From contig NZ_LR734808.1 in NCBI RefSeq assembly GCF_902506655.1, forward strand, positions 3,222,501 through 3,286,500: a stretch of DNA of 64,000 nucleotides, in the 5' to 3' direction. Origin of the DNA: Marinoscillum sp. 108. GTDB taxonomy: Bacteria; Bacteroidota; Bacteroidia; Cytophagales; Cyclobacteriaceae. Below are positions 63,033-64,000 of the stretch, piece by piece. The notes under the pieces are model-generated. The model had not been told where the DNA came from. It searched no databases and was given only the letters and a program-made list of their open reading frames with translations. Position 1 is the first letter of the stretch; each line of letters starts with the position of its first letter. The position numbers were made by a program, and so were the translations under genes.

Positions 63033-63923
63033 ATGACCCAAAAACCAACCGTAAAGGCCTGGAGCCTTTTGCTTGCCCTATCCTTGATATGGGGAAGCTC
63101 CTTTATCCTGATCAAGAAGGGCCTTTTGGGACTCACTCCTTTTGAAGTGGGCTCTCTGAGAATCCTCTCTGCATCTATTTTTTTACTGCCCTTTGTGATT
63201 CGAAACCTGAAAAAGGTCAAGAGACATCAGGTCAAGTATCTGGTGTCCATTGGCTTTCTCGGGAGTTTTATTCCTGCATTTTTATTTGCCATAGCTCAGA
63301 CCCGACTAGAAAGTTCGATCACCGGAGTGCTCAATGCCATGACACCCATATTCACCATGCTGGTGGGCTTATTTGTCTATAAACAGCAGCAGTCTCCACG
63401 GGTATTTGTGGGAGTATTTGTAGGGTTTTTGGGTGCTGCTACACTGGTCATGGCCGGCTCGGGAGGTGAGCTATCCAATTTCAATTTCTATGCATTTTTT
63501 GTGGTGCTGGCCACGATCATGTATGCACTCAATCTCAACATCATCAAGCATCACCTGCAGGAGCTTAGGTCTATGACCATCACCAGCATATCGCTGGCTT
63601 TTGTGGGGCCGATCGCTGCTGTGCAGCTTGTGTTCTTTTCAGATTTCCCCACTAGGGTGATGGAGGTGGAGGGTGTACTGGAGGCTACTGGCTATATCCT
63701 CACACTTGGAGTGGTAGGCACGGCCATTGCATTGATTATTTTCAATAAGCTGGTGAATCTCACCGATCCTGTTTTTACCTCTTCGGTGACTTATATCATT
63801 CCCATCGTGGCAGTGATGTGGGGAGTGCTGGATGGCGAGGTGCTTCTATTGAGTCATATACTCGGCATAGTTGCTATTTTGGTAGGAGTGTATGTGGCCA
63901 ATTCCAGTAAGAGGAAGGCATAA
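63033..63923 (+). CDS. EamA/DMT-family transporter
   Basis: A 296-residue protein with ten hydrophobic helices in two EamA repeats (about 8-140 and 150-290). LALSLIWGSSFILIKKGL opens the first, and the second ends VLDGEVLLLSHILGIVAILVGVYVAN. DMT members export metabolites or amino acids; the substrate is unknown. It follows dusB by 22 bases and probably shares its transcript, ending at the terminator just downstream. Confidence 0.92.
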   Translation: MTQKPTVKAWSLLLALSLIWGSSFILIKKGLLGLTPFEVGSLRILSASIFLLPFVIRNLKKVKRHQVKYLVSIGFLGSFIPAFLFAIAQTRLESSITGVLNAMTPIFTMLVGLFVYKQQQSPRVFVGVFVGFLGAATLVMAGSGGELSNFNFYAFFVVLATIMYALNLNIIKHHLQELRSMTITSISLAFVGPIAAVQLVFFSDFPTRVMEVEGVLEATGYILTLGVVGTAIALIIFNKLVNLTDPVFTSSVTYIIPIVAVMWGVLDGEVLLLSHILGIVAILVGVYVANSSKRKA

Positions 63924-63959
63924 AAAAAGGCGACCCGATAGCATCGGGTCGCCTTTTTT
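63922..63959 (+). terminator. Rho-independent terminator
   Basis: GGCGACCCGAT (63929-63939) pairs perfectly with ATCGGGTCGCC (63943-63953) around a three-base loop, with an A-run before and a T-run after. It directly follows the EamA gene. Confidence 0.95.
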
Positions 63960-63963
63960 GGCA

Positions 63964-63979
63964 GACTAAGACCTTAGTC
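63964..63979. repeat. Short perfect inverted repeat GACTAAG-AC-CTTAGTC
   Basis: GACTAAG (63964-63970) and CTTAGTC (63973-63979) are perfect inverted copies around AC. It may be an operator for a gene beyond the right edge or a chance palindrome. Confidence 0.35.
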
Positions 63980-64000
63980 GTGCAATTTCGAAAAATCAAA

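Noticed and set aside
1-64000. CRISPR arrays, tRNA or rRNA genes, insertion sequences and prophage genes
   Set aside because: None was recognised by eye; spaced identical repeats, tRNA T-loop patterns and transposase motifs were looked for without success. A tRNA or IS scan would settle this.

Overview
The window looks like a chromosomal segment of a Bacteroidota bacterium, most likely of the Cytophagales (Cyclobacteriaceae- or Fulvivirga-like). Grounds: many genes start just downstream of the Bacteroidota -7 promoter element TAnnTTTG and lack Shine-Dalgarno sequences. There is a TonB receptor with an N-terminal CarboxypepD_reg domain, a ccmB-C-D-E order, many lipoproteins, and a YfbK-type VWA protein beside an ECF sigma factor. 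I assign no species. No rRNA, tRNA, CRISPR array, phage gene or transposase was recognised.

Layout. 1-1614 (minus): end of a cytochrome c maturation operon (ccmB, C, D, partial E). 1675-34762 (plus): a long surface-polysaccharide locus. Its first part supplies UDP-GlcA/GalA, dTDP-4-keto-rhamnose (rfbB, A, C without rfbD), UDP-xylose and UDP-HexNAcA. It also carries sulfate-activation genes cysC, D, N, Q, with a four-helix-bundle gene flanked by heptad repeats inserted between cysD and cysN. Next come the Wza-like exporter and Wzz-like co-polymerase. An AT-rich, strain-variable-looking core follows (about 15.3-29.5 kb): CDP-dideoxyhexose genes rfbF, G, H, a decayed stretch, an SDR, glycosyltransferases, Wzx, a Wzy-like protein, a pyruvyltransferase, a WecG/TagA-type transferase and a GDP-mannose 3,5-epimerase homologue. 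The locus closes with gmd, fcl and two different initiating sugar-phosphate transferases (WcaJ-like and WecA-like). Together these genes would make, flip, polymerise and export a complex acidic, possibly sulfated and pyruvylated, polysaccharide.

34803-44577: pheS, then a tightly packed minus-strand group that joins an Rsb-type partner-switch module (SpoIIE phosphatase, STAS protein, HATPase kinase) to two SurA/PpiC-type chaperones and a MoxR ATPase. Two tandem paralogous lipoproteins (one frameshifted) and guaB follow.

44665-49802: a vitamin-uptake neighbourhood with a PnuC-family transporter, a NadR-type kinase, a clear TPP riboswitch in front of a TonB-dependent receptor, a DUF4136 lipoprotein, and a protein that looks like a thiamine pyrophosphokinase that has lost its acidic motifs. 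49796-53591: a VWA protein divergent from an ECF sigma factor and a composite anti-sigma-like/CarboxypepD/TonB protein. 53593-63923: mostly housekeeping genes (prmC, ribD, fRMsr, M48 protease, DUF4870, DUF4389, psd, glutamate dehydrogenase, cdsA, DUF2007, CPBP protease, dusB, EamA transporter), ending at a strong terminator.

No gene-free stretch exceeds 300 bases. The longest (41766-42000) holds a terminator and a promoter-like element and nothing else that I can see.
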